Shown here one piece after another: positions 25,515 to 36,652 of a DNA stretch of 64,000 bases. The stretch's first letter is position 1, and every line of letters starts with the position of its first letter. A model generated the notes under the pieces. It was not told where the DNA came from. It worked only from the letters and a program-made list of their open reading frames with translations, and ran no database searches. A program made the translations under genes and the position numbers. The stretch is from the NCBI GenBank assembly GCA_947482825.1, contig CANKMT010000001.1, positions 83,588-147,587 on the forward strand, in the 5' to 3' direction. This stretch comes from Betaproteobacteria bacterium (GTDB lineage Bacteria > Pseudomonadota > Gammaproteobacteria > Burkholderiales > SG8-39).

Positions 25515-25802
25515 CTACCTCCAGTCGATTACGTCGGTTTCAAAGTCAGCCAGCAACTTTTCGATCGTAGTGAACACGTAGTTCTCTTCAAAATCGCCCA
25601 GGTGCCGGTGGTCGCCCTTGCCGCGTTCGTTGTCGTACCTCACGCGGCTGATTCCCGCGGCGCCGTAGTACAGCCGATACTTGTACCTGTGATTGCTTGG
25701 AGTCAGCGGCTCGGGAAGCTCCCAGATGACGATTTCGATGATCGAACCGTCGTCCCTGAGTTCCTTGGCTTGGGCAACGAGCACCGCGGGCATATATTGC
25801 AT
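25515..25802 (-). CDS. TumE-like toxin (DUF6516)
   Basis: A 95-residue protein with features of the DUF6516/TumE family: IEIVIWELPEPLTPSNHRYKYRLYYG, RVRYDNERGKGDHRH and a C-terminal DFETDVIDW. Family members act as toxins paired with an HTH antitoxin, as here. ATG 25802 is chosen because conservation begins there and the start sits in a palindrome; an upstream ATG at 25853 would add 17 poorly supported residues. It is transcribed away from the SnoaL-like gene. Confidence 0.75.
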   Translation of the reverse strand: MQYMPAVLVAQAKELRDDGSIIEIVIWELPEPLTPSNHRYKYRLYYGAAGISRVRYDNERGKGDHRHLGDFEENYVFTTIEKLLADFETDVIDWR

Positions 25803-25814
25803 GGTAGCAATATA
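25793..25814. promoter_or_regulatory. Perfect palindrome on the TumE start codon, likely autoregulatory operator
   Basis: TATATTGC, six bases, GCAATATA. The two 8-base arms are exact reverse complements and the spacer contains the start codon of the toxin gene. Occupation would block translation start or the -10 region (TATATT on the minus strand). This fits repression by the paired HTH protein. Confidence 0.6.
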
Positions 25815-25882
25815 GCGAGAGGCTTGTCTATTGACTATCGATTCCGGACCCAATACTCGCGAATCGCATTCCTGGAGGCAGC

Positions 25883-26353
25883 ATGAACACCTACGCAGTC
25901 TTGCTCGAAACCTTCTCCGCCTGCGTGGCGGCCAACGATGGCGAGGGGCTTGCGCGCCTTTTCACGCCCGGTGGCACCTACGACGACTACTTCTTCGGTC
26001 CGCACAGCGGGCGGCCGGCGATCGCCGCCATGCTCGGTCGCTTCCACGAAGGCGGCGAGCAGTTCCGTTGGGAGTTCCTCGACCCGGTTTCGGACGGAAC
26101 GCTCGGCTATGCGCGCTACCGGTTCAGCTATCGCTCGAAAGTCTCGGGCTCGGAGGGCAGGCCGATTGCTTTCGAGGGCATTTCGGCGCTGCGGCTGCAG
26201 GGCGGGCTGATCGAGCACTATGCCGAGGTGTTCGATCGCGGCGTTGCATTCGTGCAGCTTGGCTTTCCCCCCGGCAAGGTCGCGCGTCTACTCGAGAAGT
26301 ATGCCCAGGCCCAGAACGCCCAGCCGGGGTTCCGCGCGCATATCGGGCGCTGA
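25883..26353 (+). CDS. SnoaL/NTF2-like protein
   Basis: A 156-residue cone-fold protein. VLLETFSACVAANDGEGLARLFTPGGTYDDYFFG at the start and ISALRLQGGLIEHYAEVFDRG near the end are the typical NTF2-like helix and last strands. CTGGAGGCAGC precedes the ATG. Such proteins are small isomerases, dehydratases or binding domains; nothing here names the substrate. It is a single gene. Confidence 0.8.
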   Translation: MNTYAVLLETFSACVAANDGEGLARLFTPGGTYDDYFFGPHSGRPAIAAMLGRFHEGGEQFRWEFLDPVSDGTLGYARYRFSYRSKVSGSEGRPIAFEGISALRLQGGLIEHYAEVFDRGVAFVQLGFPPGKVARLLEKYAQAQNAQPGFRAHIGR

Positions 26354-26402
26354 GCATGTACGTTCTACCGCGGAACGTCGGTCCCTTCGGCGCGTTCGAT
26401 CC

Positions 26403-26837
26403 TCACTTCTTCTCCGCTGGCGTGCTCGTTCCCGGCCCCATGCCCCAGATCTGGATCACGCACTCTTCGCCCTTGGCGCCGTCGTAATGGATCTTTCCTG
26501 CGTGATGGATCACGTAGCTTCCGGCAGGCGCAGGCACCGTGCTGTCGGGGTCGAACTTCTCGCCGGTGCCCATCCACCAAGTGCCCGAAATAACGATGAA
26601 GAAGCGGTCGTTCGGGTGGAAGTGCGGACGGCTCATGTTGCCCGGTAGCCAGCGCAACCTCATGACATAGGGGCCGGGCTTTGTGGGATCGCCGTGGAGG
26701 ATTGCGGATTCGTTGGTACCCGCGGCGTTGCGCACCCATTTGATCTCCGAAGGGGTCACGAACTGGACGGCCGCAGGGTCCAGGGCATGGGCGGCGGAAC
26801 AGAAGGCGAGGGCGAAGGCGCAGAAAATCTTCTTCAT
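26403..26837 (-). CDS. Secreted cupin-domain protein
   Basis: A 144-residue protein with a signal peptide (MKKIFCAFALAFCSAAHA). A single cupin barrel has HFHPNDRFFIVISGTWWMG as motif 1, and PAGSYVIHHAGKIHYDG supplies the motif 2 His. The His residues can hold a metal ion. A strong minus-direction terminator ends the cox operon just before it, so it needs its own promoter, which I could not place. Function unknown. Confidence 0.85.
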   Translation of the reverse strand: MKKIFCAFALAFCSAAHALDPAAVQFVTPSEIKWVRNAAGTNESAILHGDPTKPGPYVMRLRWLPGNMSRPHFHPNDRFFIVISGTWWMGTGEKFDPDSTVPAPAGSYVIHHAGKIHYDGAKGEECVIQIWGMGPGTSTPAEKK

Positions 26838-26849
26838 GATCTTCTCCCG

Positions 26850-26876
26850 AAAAAAAGGCCCGCCGAAGCGGGCCTT
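26850..26876 (-). terminator. Rho-independent terminator of the cox-like operon
   Basis: On the minus strand GGCCCGC, TTCG, GCGGGCC is followed by seven T. The 7-bp GC stem with UUCG tetraloop lies 37 bases after the coxM-like stop, in the transcription direction of that operon. Confidence 0.88.
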
Positions 26877-26912
26877 GTCATGGCAATTGCGTTAAATCGA
26901 CTCTGACACCGA

Positions 26913-27713
26913 TTATTTTCCGACGGCTTGGGTGACGGCGCGCTTGGCCATTACGGTGATGAGGTGCGCGCGGTATTCGGCCGAGCCGTGCAGGTCTGCG
27001 TTGAGGGTGTCGGCCTTGATGGTGTCTGCGGGCACGGCGTCCGGATCGAACTTGGCGGTGAGTGCTTTCTCGATCGCGGTGGCACGGAACACGCACGAGG
27101 CTGCGCCAGTGACCGCGACGCGCACGCCGCCGGAGGTCTCGGCCACGAACACGCCGACCAGCGCGAAGCGCGAGGCGGGGTTCTTGAACTTGATGTAGCC
27201 GGCGCGCTTGACCGTGGGGAAGGTGACCGCCGTGATCAGCTCACCGGTCTCCAGAGCTGTCTCGAACAGGCCTTTGAAGAAATCGTCGGCCGCGATCTTG
27301 CGCTTGTTGGTGACGATGGTTGCTCCAAGGCCGAGCACGGCCGCCGGGTAGCAGGCGGCCGGGTCGCTGTTGGCGACAGACCCGCCGATGGTGCCCATGT
27401 GGCGCACCTGGCGGTCGCCGATGCCGCCGGCGAGGCGTGCAAGCGCCGGGATCATCTTCTTCACGTCGGCATTGTTCTCGACGTCGGCGTGGCGCGTCAT
27501 CGCCCCGATGGTCACCGAGGATCCTTCGACCTTGATGCCGGCCAGGTCCTTGATGCCCGACAGGTCGATGAGGTCGGTGGGCGAGGCGAGGCGCAGTTTC
27601 ATCGCCTGCACGAGGCTCTGGCCGCCGGCGAGGATCTTGCCTTCGGATTGCTTGGCCACCAGCGACAACGCGTCGCCGAGGGTGGAGGGCTTGTGGTAGC
27701 TGAATGCGTGCAT
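26913..27713 (-). CDS. coxM: Molybdenum hydroxylase, FAD-binding medium subunit (CoxM-like)
   Basis: A 266-residue FAD subunit. It has AGGQSLVQAMKLRLASP near the start and TIGGSVANSDPAACYPAAVL, the two classical FAD-binding motifs of the xanthine-oxidase/CoxM family. GGAGAAAAC precedes the ATG. It takes electrons from the iron-sulfur subunit to its FAD. It is the last gene of the S-L-M operon and is followed by a terminator. Confidence 0.92.
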   Translation of the reverse strand: MHAFSYHKPSTLGDALSLVAKQSEGKILAGGQSLVQAMKLRLASPTDLIDLSGIKDLAGIKVEGSSVTIGAMTRHADVENNADVKKMIPALARLAGGIGDRQVRHMGTIGGSVANSDPAACYPAAVLGLGATIVTNKRKIAADDFFKGLFETALETGELITAVTFPTVKRAGYIKFKNPASRFALVGVFVAETSGGVRVAVTGAASCVFRATAIEKALTAKFDPDAVPADTIKADTLNADLHGSAEYRAHLITVMAKRAVTQAVGK

Positions 27714-27738
27714 GTTGTTTTCTCCTTAGGGGGGGGGT

Positions 27739-27757
27739 GCGGGGGGAAGCCCCCCGC
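27739..27757. other. GC-only hairpin between coxL- and coxM-like genes
   Basis: GCGGGGGG, AAG, CCCCCCGC gives an 8-bp stem in the short gap between the large and medium subunit genes. On the minus strand a C-run follows instead of T, so it is not a normal terminator. It may stabilise or divide the operon mRNA. A run of nine G lies directly beside it. Confidence 0.55.
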
Positions 27758-27760
27758 GCC

Positions 27761-30127
<2,367 letters not shown>

Positions 30128-30162
30128 TTCTGTCTCCTTAAGTGCGCATTTGTTCTTGTGAT

Positions 30163-30636
30163 TTACTTGGCCATCGCTTTGGCGCCCGCGGCGATCGACT
30201 TCACGATGTTGTGATAGCCGGTGCAGCGGCAGAGATTGCCTTCCAGACCTTCGCGAATTTCGGTCTCCGTCAGGTTGGGATTGCCCTTGGCGAGGTCGAT
30301 CGCGTTCATGACCATGCCCGGGGTGCAGAAGCCGCACTGCAGGCCATGGTTCTCCTTGAACGCCGCCTGCATCGGGTGCAGCGTGCCGTCGGCCGCCGCA
30401 ATGCCCTCGATCGTCACGATGTTGGCGCCTTCTGCCTGCATGGCGACCATCGAGCAGGATTTCACCGCCTTGCCGTTCATGTGCACAGTGCACGCGCCGC
30501 ACTGCGCGGTGTCGCAGCCAACGTGCGTGCCGGTCAGCCGCAGCTCTTCGCGGATGAGGGTCACCAGGAGCGTGCGCTCCTCGACCTGGGCCGAGACGGG
30601 TTTGCCGTTGACGGTCATGGAAACTTTGATGGACAT
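30163..30636 (-). CDS. coxS: Molybdenum hydroxylase, 2x[2Fe-2S] small subunit (CoxS-like)
   Basis: A 157-residue iron-sulfur protein. CDTAQCGAC and the later KSC bind the plant-type [2Fe-2S] cluster; [10 protein letters not shown] and [10 protein letters not shown] bind the second. It passes electrons from the molybdenum centre to FAD. It is the first gene of the operon, 35 bases ahead of the large subunit gene. Confidence 0.94.
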   Translation of the reverse strand: MSIKVSMTVNGKPVSAQVEERTLLVTLIREELRLTGTHVGCDTAQCGACTVHMNGKAVKSCSMVAMQAEGANIVTIEGIAAADGTLHPMQAAFKENHGLQCGFCTPGMVMNAIDLAKGNPNLTETEIREGLEGNLCRCTGYHNIVKSIAAGAKAMAK

Positions 30637-30757
30637 GAATCCTCCTTGCTCTCTTGGGTAGGCTGGGTTGCGATTTTTCTTGGGCGGGCCGGTGGGGCGC
30701 AGTTACTCGACCGATGGTCCCGCCGGTGGAGTCCGGATGCTAGCTCACGGGCTATGC

Positions 30758-30782
30758 ACCTGCAATCGAGACCTGCAATCGA
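30758..30782. promoter_or_regulatory. Tandem 12-base repeat in the 352-base cox/RND intergenic region
   Basis: ACCTGCAATCGA occurs twice with one base between, giving a 13-base period. It lies in the gap 30637-30988, between the divergent coxS-like gene and the RND adaptor gene. The spacing suits a dimeric or repeated regulator site. The rest of the gap shows no gene and no obvious promoter. Confidence 0.4.
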
Positions 30783-30988
30783 AAAATGCGTTCGGGTACT
30801 TTCGCTCCGACACGATTTATGGCAGCGAAATATGACAACGGAACGACCGGGTGCATCGACACCTCGGGCGCTCGTAAGCGCGCTTCCTGTTGATGCGCTG
30901 CAGCAACACCCGAATGGAGGATGTAAGTCGCGCGTCAGCGCAACGAAAGCTGGCGGCAAAGCCCTGCTGATAGGGTGCGGACCCTTCA

Positions 30989-32131
30989 ATGCAAGGCACA
31001 GCGATCAGGATGAGTCCTCTAGTGGATTGGGTGCGGAAAGCAGCGTTTTGCGGCGTGTGCGCCCTCGCCTTGACCGGCTGCGGCGGGCGTGGCGAACCGG
31101 AGGCCAAGCCTAAGGCGGCGGCCGCTGGCGCAAATTCGGTCAAGACGACCGAGGTACAAAAGAAATTCTTGACCATTCAAGCGGTTGGGAGCACGCAGAG
31201 CGCCGACATGCTGGCCATGCCGGGCCGGATCGCGTTTCGTCCGCAGGCGCAGTCGTCGGTGGGCGCAACCGTTGCCGGGCGCGTGGTGGCTTTGTACGTG
31301 CGCGCGGGCGAAGCCGTGAAGGCCGGAGCCCCGATCCTGGCCATCGAAAGCGCCGACGCGTCCTCGACCCGCGCGAGCCTCGAAGTCGCGGCCACGAGAC
31401 TGGCTGCGGCTGAAAGCTTTCTCAAGCGCAATGTGGAAATGGTCGAGAAAGGCGTTGGGCTCGAGCACGAGCGCCTCGAAGCAGAAGTGCGCGTGAAGGA
31501 AGCGCGCACCGAGTACGAGCGGGCGCGACAATCCTCCGGGTTCATCGGCACGGGCCGCGGGGGGCGGGTCACGGTCACAGCCCCGACCAACGGCGTGGTG
31601 ATCTCGATCCGGGTGTCGGTGGGCGCCACGGTGGCGCCGGGCGGCGAGCCGCTCCTGGAACTGGGGGATCCCGCGCAGTTGCAGGTGGTCGCCCAGGTCG
31701 CCGAAAGCGATCTCAACCAGATCGCCGTCGGGCAGTCGGCTGAAGTCGAATTGCCCGGGCTCAATACCCGCGTTGCGGCGAAAGTCGAGGCCATCAGCCC
31801 CCGGGTCGAGGCGGAATCGCGGCGCATGCACGTTTACCTTACGCTGGCCAAGCGCGTCGAGGGCCTGCAGGCCGGCATGCTCGCCCAGGTCGTGTTGAGC
31901 ACGGGAACCGATTCGGCGATCTCCCTGCCTGTCTCCGCAGTCCTGGTAAAGGACGGCAAGCGCCGCGTGGTCTATGTCGAGAAACCCGATGGCGCGTTCG
32001 AGGCGCGGGATGTCGAAACCGGGCGCAACCGCGAGGGTCAGGTGGTGATCCTCAAAGGCCTTGTCTCCGGCGAGAAGGTCGTCGTCAAGGGCGCCCTCCT
32101 GCTCGACACGCAGGCCGACTTGCTCCTCTAG
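30989..32131 (+). CDS. RND efflux periplasmic adaptor (CzcB/CusB-like lipoprotein)
   Basis: A 380-residue membrane-fusion protein. A lipobox (ALTGCGG) ends the signal segment. Next come a barrel-sandwich hybrid part (VGATVAGRVVALYVRAGEAVKAGAP), a helical hairpin (about 125-165) and beta-barrel. It links the inner-membrane pump to the outer-membrane channel. A start at 31010 (MSPLVDWVRK) would give a more usual lipoprotein signal; neither has a clear ribosome site. The pump gene begins 3 bases after its stop. Confidence 0.9.
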   Translation: MQGTAIRMSPLVDWVRKAAFCGVCALALTGCGGRGEPEAKPKAAAAGANSVKTTEVQKKFLTIQAVGSTQSADMLAMPGRIAFRPQAQSSVGATVAGRVVALYVRAGEAVKAGAPILAIESADASSTRASLEVAATRLAAAESFLKRNVEMVEKGVGLEHERLEAEVRVKEARTEYERARQSSGFIGTGRGGRVTVTAPTNGVVISIRVSVGATVAPGGEPLLELGDPAQLQVVAQVAESDLNQIAVGQSAEVELPGLNTRVAAKVEAISPRVEAESRRMHVYLTLAKRVEGLQAGMLAQVVLSTGTDSAISLPVSAVLVKDGKRRVVYVEKPDGAFEARDVETGRNREGQVVILKGLVSGEKVVVKGALLLDTQADLLL

Positions 32132-32133
32132 CG

Positions 32134-35100
32134 ATGCTGCGCCTCCTTATCGAGACCTGCGTCCACCGCAGGGCGGCGGTGATGTTTGCCACCATCGTCA
32201 TCGCGATCCTGGGCCTGCGCGCCTACCTCGACACGCCCATCGAGGCCTACCCCGACGTCACGAACACCCAGGTCACGGTCATCACCCAGCTTCCGGGCAA
32301 TGCACCCGAGGAAATCGAGCGGCGGATCACCGTGCCGTTGGAGCGCGAACTCAACGGCACCCCCGGCATGACGCGCATGCGCAGCGAGAGCCTGTTCGGG
32401 CTGTCGCTGATCACGCTGACCTTTTCCGACGACACGAACAGTTTCGTGGCGCGCACTGTGGTTTCGCATCGGGTGTCCGTGGCAGAACTGCCGCCGGGCG
32501 CGACACCGGAACTGGCGCCCGAGGCAACGCCGCTCGGGGAGGTCTACCAGTTCCGCATCACCAGCGATCGCCATGACCTGTACGAGCTGCGTTCCGAGAT
32601 GCAATGGACCGTCGTGCGAGCCCTGCGGCAGGTGCCCGGCGTGGCTGATATCGTTCCCTTCGGCGGCTATCTCAAGGAGGCGCACATCCGCGCCGACCCC
32701 GGGCGCCTCTTCGCCGCGGGCCTTTCGCTGAACGACCTCGAGCAGGCCCTCGCAAAATCCAACATCAACGTGGGCGCCGGGTTCCTGCGGCACGGCGACC
32801 AGGAGCTGACCGTGCGCGGCATCGGCTACCTGAACAACGCGGAGGACATCAAGCGGATCGTGCTCAAGAGCAAGGACGGCACGCCGGTCACCGTGGGAGA
32901 CATCGCTACCGTGGTCCAGTCCTACACGCCCCGGCGCGGCGCGGTGGGCGTCGGGCTCGAAAAGGAAGGCGTCGAAAGCTTCATCTGGATGCGGCGCGGG
33001 CAGAACCCCTCGCAGGTGCTCGAAGGAGTGCACGAAAAGGTCAAGGAGCTGAACGAAAAGATCCTGCCGCGCGGCATGCAGATCGAGACTTACTACGACC
33101 GCAGCGACCTGGTGGGCCTTACGCTTTCGACGGTGCACGAGAACCTGCTGAGCGGATTCCTGCTGGTCGTCGGCGTCGTCTGGCTGTTCCTTCGCAGCAT
33201 GGTGTGCTCGGGCATCGTGGCGGCCGTCATCCCGTTGTCGCTGCTCGTCGCGTTCCTCGGCCTGCATGCGATGGGGCTCCCGGCCAACCTGATTTCGATG
33301 GGAGCGATCGACTTCGGCATCCTTGTCGACGGTGCCGTCGTGCTGGTCGAGAACGTGATCCATGCGCTGCGGCACGAACGGCCCACCACCCGCCGCGCCG
33401 TGCTCAAGCTCGTCGTGAAGTCCGCAGTGGACATCGGCCGCCCGACGCTGTATGCGATGCTGATCATCATCGCCGCGCTCGTGCCGGTATTCACCCTGCA
33501 ATCGGTCGAAGGACGCATCTTCAGGCCGCTGGCGCTCACCTATTCGTTTGCGCTGATCGGTGCGCTCATCTTCGCGCTTACGCTCGTTCCCGCGTTGTGC
33601 GCGGCGCTGCTGCGCCCGCAGCACGCGCAGTTGCAGGAGCCGGGCTGGACCGAATGGCTGCGATTGCGCTTCCGGAACTCGCTTTCGCGCGTGCTGCGCA
33701 ATCGCCTGCTCGCGCTTGCCGCGGCTGTTCTGGTGCTGGCCCTTGCCGCGGCGACAGTTGCGCGCCTGGGCACCGAGTTCCTGCCTGAGCTCGACGAAGG
33801 CGACATCCAGCTGTTTGTCGAGATGCCGCCGAGCATTGCGCTCGCCAAGGGACAGGACATCCTGCTCGAAGTGCGCCAGCGCATCCTCACGTTTCCCGAA
33901 GTGCGCAAGACGATGAGCGAGCAGGGCCGCCCGGAAGACGGCACGGACAACGAAGACGTCAACATGAGCGAAACCTTCATCCGCCTGAAGCCCGTGAAGG
34001 AATGGCGCGCGGGATACAACAAGAAACGCCTGATCGACGAAATGCGCGCCAAGCTCTCCGAGATCCCCGGCGTGCGCTACAACTTCTCGCAGCCGATGAA
34101 GGACAACGTCGAGGAAGCCGTCAGCGGCGTGCGCGGCAAAGTCGTGCTGAAGATTTTCGGGCCCGACCTCGAGAAGATGCGCGCCACGCTCGAGCACGCG
34201 AAAGACGCGTTGAAGGCGGTGCCCGGCATCGTCGACCTCGACTTGTACCGCGATGCCCTGAAACCCCAGCTCCAGATCATCTTCGACCGCATGGCGCTAG
34301 CGCGCGCCGGCGTGAGCATGGAGGATGCGCAGCGGACCCTGGAAACCTCCCTGTCCGGGCGCGTCGCAACCACGATGTGGGAAGGCGAGCGGCCGGTGCC
34401 CGTGCGCCTGATGCTGCCGCCCGAGATGCGCGACGAAGTCGAAAAGATCGGCGCGGTCACCGTGACGAGCGAATCCGGCGCACGGGTTCCGATCCGCGAT
34501 CTCGCCACGATCAGGACCGCGCATGCCCTCGCGACGATCAACCGCGAAGCCAACAGCAGGTTCCTCGCGCTCAAATTCAATATCGAAGGCCGCGACATGG
34601 GGTCCGTGGTCAAGGAAGCGATCGCCACCGTGGACAAGGCGGTCAAGGCGCCCGAAGGTCACTATTTCGTCTGGGGCGGCGAGTTCGAGAACCAGCGCCG
34701 CGCAATCGAGCGCCTCCAGCTCATCGTGCCGCTCGCGCTGCTTGCGGTGCTGCTGCTCCTGTATGCAGCGATGAATTCCGGCCGCAGCGCGCTCAGCATC
34801 CTGCTCACCGTACCTTTCGCGCTCACCGGCGGCGCATTCGCGCTGCTGGTCACGGGCGTGCCGCTTTCGGTCAGCGCGGCGGTCGGCTTCATCGCGCTGC
34901 TCGGACAGGTCTCGCTCATGGGACTTCTGGTCCTGAGCGCCACCGAAGCGCGCAGGCGCGGCGGGGAGGAACTCGTCATTGCGCTAGTCGAGGGCGCCAG
35001 CGAGCGGCTGCGGCCGGTGCTCATGGCGGCGATGCTGGCGCTGGTGGGGTTGCTGCCCATGGCCCTGTCCTCAGGCGTGGGCAGCGAAACCCAGCGGCCC

Positions 35101-35241
35101 TTTGCGCTGGTCGTAGTGGGCGGCATGCTGAGCGCACTGGCGGTCACCTTGTGGCTGTTGCCCGTCGTGTACAGCTTCATCACGCCCAGGCGGCTCGCGA
35201 CGCCCGAGGAAGAGGACGAACAGATCGTGGACACGCCATGA
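32134..35241 (+). CDS. czcA: Heavy-metal RND efflux pump (CzcA-like)
   Basis: A 1035-residue inner-membrane proton/metal antiporter with twelve helices and two large periplasmic loops. The motif DFGILVDGAVVLVEN in helix 4 is that of the HME pumps that export divalent ions such as zinc, cobalt or cadmium; monovalent copper/silver CusA pumps have a different motif. Length and the central GxRGKVVLKIFGPDL segment fit. Gene order is adaptor, pump, channel. No metal-responsive regulator adjoins, though an orphan response regulator lies 0.07 kb downstream of the operon. Confidence 0.92.
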   Translation: MLRLLIETCVHRRAAVMFATIVIAILGLRAYLDTPIEAYPDVTNTQVTVITQLPGNAPEEIERRITVPLERELNGTPGMTRMRSESLFGLSLITLTFSDDTNSFVARTVVSHRVSVAELPPGATPELAPEATPLGEVYQFRITSDRHDLYELRSEMQWTVVRALRQVPGVADIVPFGGYLKEAHIRADPGRLFAAGLSLNDLEQALAKSNINVGAGFLRHGDQELTVRGIGYLNNAEDIKRIVLKSKDGTPVTVGDIATVVQSYTPRRGAVGVGLEKEGVESFIWMRRGQNPSQVLEGVHEKVKELNEKILPRGMQIETYYDRSDLVGLTLSTVHENLLSGFLLVVGVVWLFLRSMVCSGIVAAVIPLSLLVAFLGLHAMGLPANLISMGAIDFGILVDGAVVLVENVIHALRHERPTTRRAVLKLVVKSAVDIGRPTLYAMLIIIAALVPVFTLQSVEGRIFRPLALTYSFALIGALIFALTLVPALCAALLRPQHAQLQEPGWTEWLRLRFRNSLSRVLRNRLLALAAAVLVLALAAATVARLGTEFLPELDEGDIQLFVEMPPSIALAKGQDILLEVRQRILTFPEVRKTMSEQGRPEDGTDNEDVNMSETFIRLKPVKEWRAGYNKKRLIDEMRAKLSEIPGVRYNFSQPMKDNVEEAVSGVRGKVVLKIFGPDLEKMRATLEHAKDALKAVPGIVDLDLYRDALKPQLQIIFDRMALARAGVSMEDAQRTLETSLSGRVATTMWEGERPVPVRLMLPPEMRDEVEKIGAVTVTSESGARVPIRDLATIRTAHALATINREANSRFLALKFNIEGRDMGSVVKEAIATVDKAVKAPEGHYFVWGGEFENQRRAIERLQLIVPLALLAVLLLLYAAMNSGRSALSILLTVPFALTGGAFALLVTGVPLSVSAAVGFIALLGQVSLMGLLVLSATEARRRGGEELVIALVEGASERLRPVLMAAMLALVGLLPMALSSGVGSETQRPFALVVVGGMLSALAVTLWLLPVVYSFITPRRLATPEEEDEQIVDTP

Positions 35242-36581
35242 GCCTGCGAGCGAGAAGCCTGCGAGCCACGCGCGCAATCTGTGCCTTGATGGCGGGCGCC
35301 TGGCTCGCGGGCGCGCCTTGGGCATACGCGCAGCGCATGGCATCCGATCCGCCGCCGCGGGACCCGACCGCCCAGACCGACCCTATGGACCTGGGCCAGG
35401 TCCTGCGGATCGTGCGCGAATCCAGTCCCCGCCTGGCCATCCAGCGCGAGAGCATTGCCGGGGCAGAAGCGAACCGGATCACCGCCGGCGCGTACCCCAA
35501 TCCGAACGTCAGCTTCGGGCGGTCTCGTCCGTATGGCGGGCAGGCGACGCTGTTCAGCGGCAGCCGGCAGGACCAGGCCACGCTGGACGTTCCGCTGCTG
35601 ATCGCAGGGCAACGGCCTGCCCGCATCGAGCGCGCCGAGCGCGAGATCGAGGCGGCGCGCGCCCGCGTCGCGGCAGGCGCCAGTTCCCTGGCGGGCGAGG
35701 CCGGCACGGCCTACGTGGCGCTGCTCGCAGCCCAGGAGAAAGCGGCGTTGCTGATTCATGCCAACCAAGACCTTGGCCGGCTGCGCGACATCGTTTCGAG
35801 CCGGGCGGCGCTTGGCGTGGCAAGCCGCTACGACGAAACAAGGATCGAAGTGGAGCTGGGGAGCTTTCGCTCCAAGCTCGAGGATTCGAAGGCTGACATC
35901 GCCGACCGCGCGGGCGCGCTGGCTGCGCTGCTCGGCCTGCCGTCGTTGCGGCCACGGGCCACCGGCGCGCTCGCGCCGCTGCCCCTCGAAGACCGGTGGC
36001 TCGACGGGCCGCGTGAGCGGGCACCCTTTAGCCCCGCGGTCGTCGCGGCCGCCGAAGAGGAGAAGGCGGCGCGAAGTGCGGTCGAAGTCGCGCAACGCGA
36101 ACGCTGGCCCGTCCCTGCGGTCAGCTTGGGCCGCTCCTCGACCGCCAATCCGTTCGGCGCCGCGAACTTCCTCGGCCTGAGCGTGGAGGTCATGGTCTTC
36201 GACACGAAGCGCGGCCCGGTCGCGAAGGCCGAGTCGGAAGCGACTGCGGCTGCCCTGCGGCGTGAACTTGCCCAGGCCGAGACGGCGGCGACCCTCGAGC
36301 GCTACGGCAATGTCATTGCGGCCCGGCAGGTCGCGCTGCAACGTTTCGACCGGGAGTCGGCGTCGCGCCTGGCGCAGCTCAGGGAAATGTCGGAAAACGC
36401 GTACCGCCTGGGGCGCAGCTCGATCTTCGAGCTCCTCGACTCGGCGCGCTCGCGCCACGAACTGCAGCAGTCACGCATCGAGCTTGTCGCATCGCTGCTC
36501 GATGCGCAGGTCCGGTTCCTGGCCACCGGCGGGTATCTCGACCGGGTGGTCGCGGGAGCCGGTGCGGTCCCTCAGCGGTAG
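35238..36581 (+). CDS. TolC/CzcC-like outer-membrane efflux channel
   Basis: A 447-residue outer-membrane factor. A signal peptide (to about ...GAPWAYAQ) is followed by two OEP repeats of long coiled helices (RIVRESSPRLAIQRESIAGAEANRI and later LRREMSENAYRLGRSS-like). The ATG overlaps the pump stop (ATGA), so translation is coupled. It completes the tripartite metal efflux complex. Confidence 0.9.
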   Translation: MSLRARSLRATRAICALMAGAWLAGAPWAYAQRMASDPPPRDPTAQTDPMDLGQVLRIVRESSPRLAIQRESIAGAEANRITAGAYPNPNVSFGRSRPYGGQATLFSGSRQDQATLDVPLLIAGQRPARIERAEREIEAARARVAAGASSLAGEAGTAYVALLAAQEKAALLIHANQDLGRLRDIVSSRAALGVASRYDETRIEVELGSFRSKLEDSKADIADRAGALAALLGLPSLRPRATGALAPLPLEDRWLDGPRERAPFSPAVVAAAEEEKAARSAVEVAQRERWPVPAVSLGRSSTANPFGAANFLGLSVEVMVFDTKRGPVAKAESEATAAALRRELAQAETAATLERYGNVIAARQVALQRFDRESASRLAQLREMSENAYRLGRSSIFELLDSARSRHELQQSRIELVASLLDAQVRFLATGGYLDRVVAGAGAVPQR

Positions 36582-36652
36582 CGGACGATGTCCAATATGC
36601 TCTCAACCCAATTTTATCGGCGCTGATGTCCCACGAGCCGGAAGGAATCGCC

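Noticed and set aside
26850..26876. Terminator of the cupin gene
   Set aside because: The T-run is on the minus strand before the cupin start, so it ends the cox-like operon instead.
32128..34197. A 689-codon minus frame under the RND pump gene
   Set aside because: It is a shadow of the CzcA-like gene, with no domain and biased composition.
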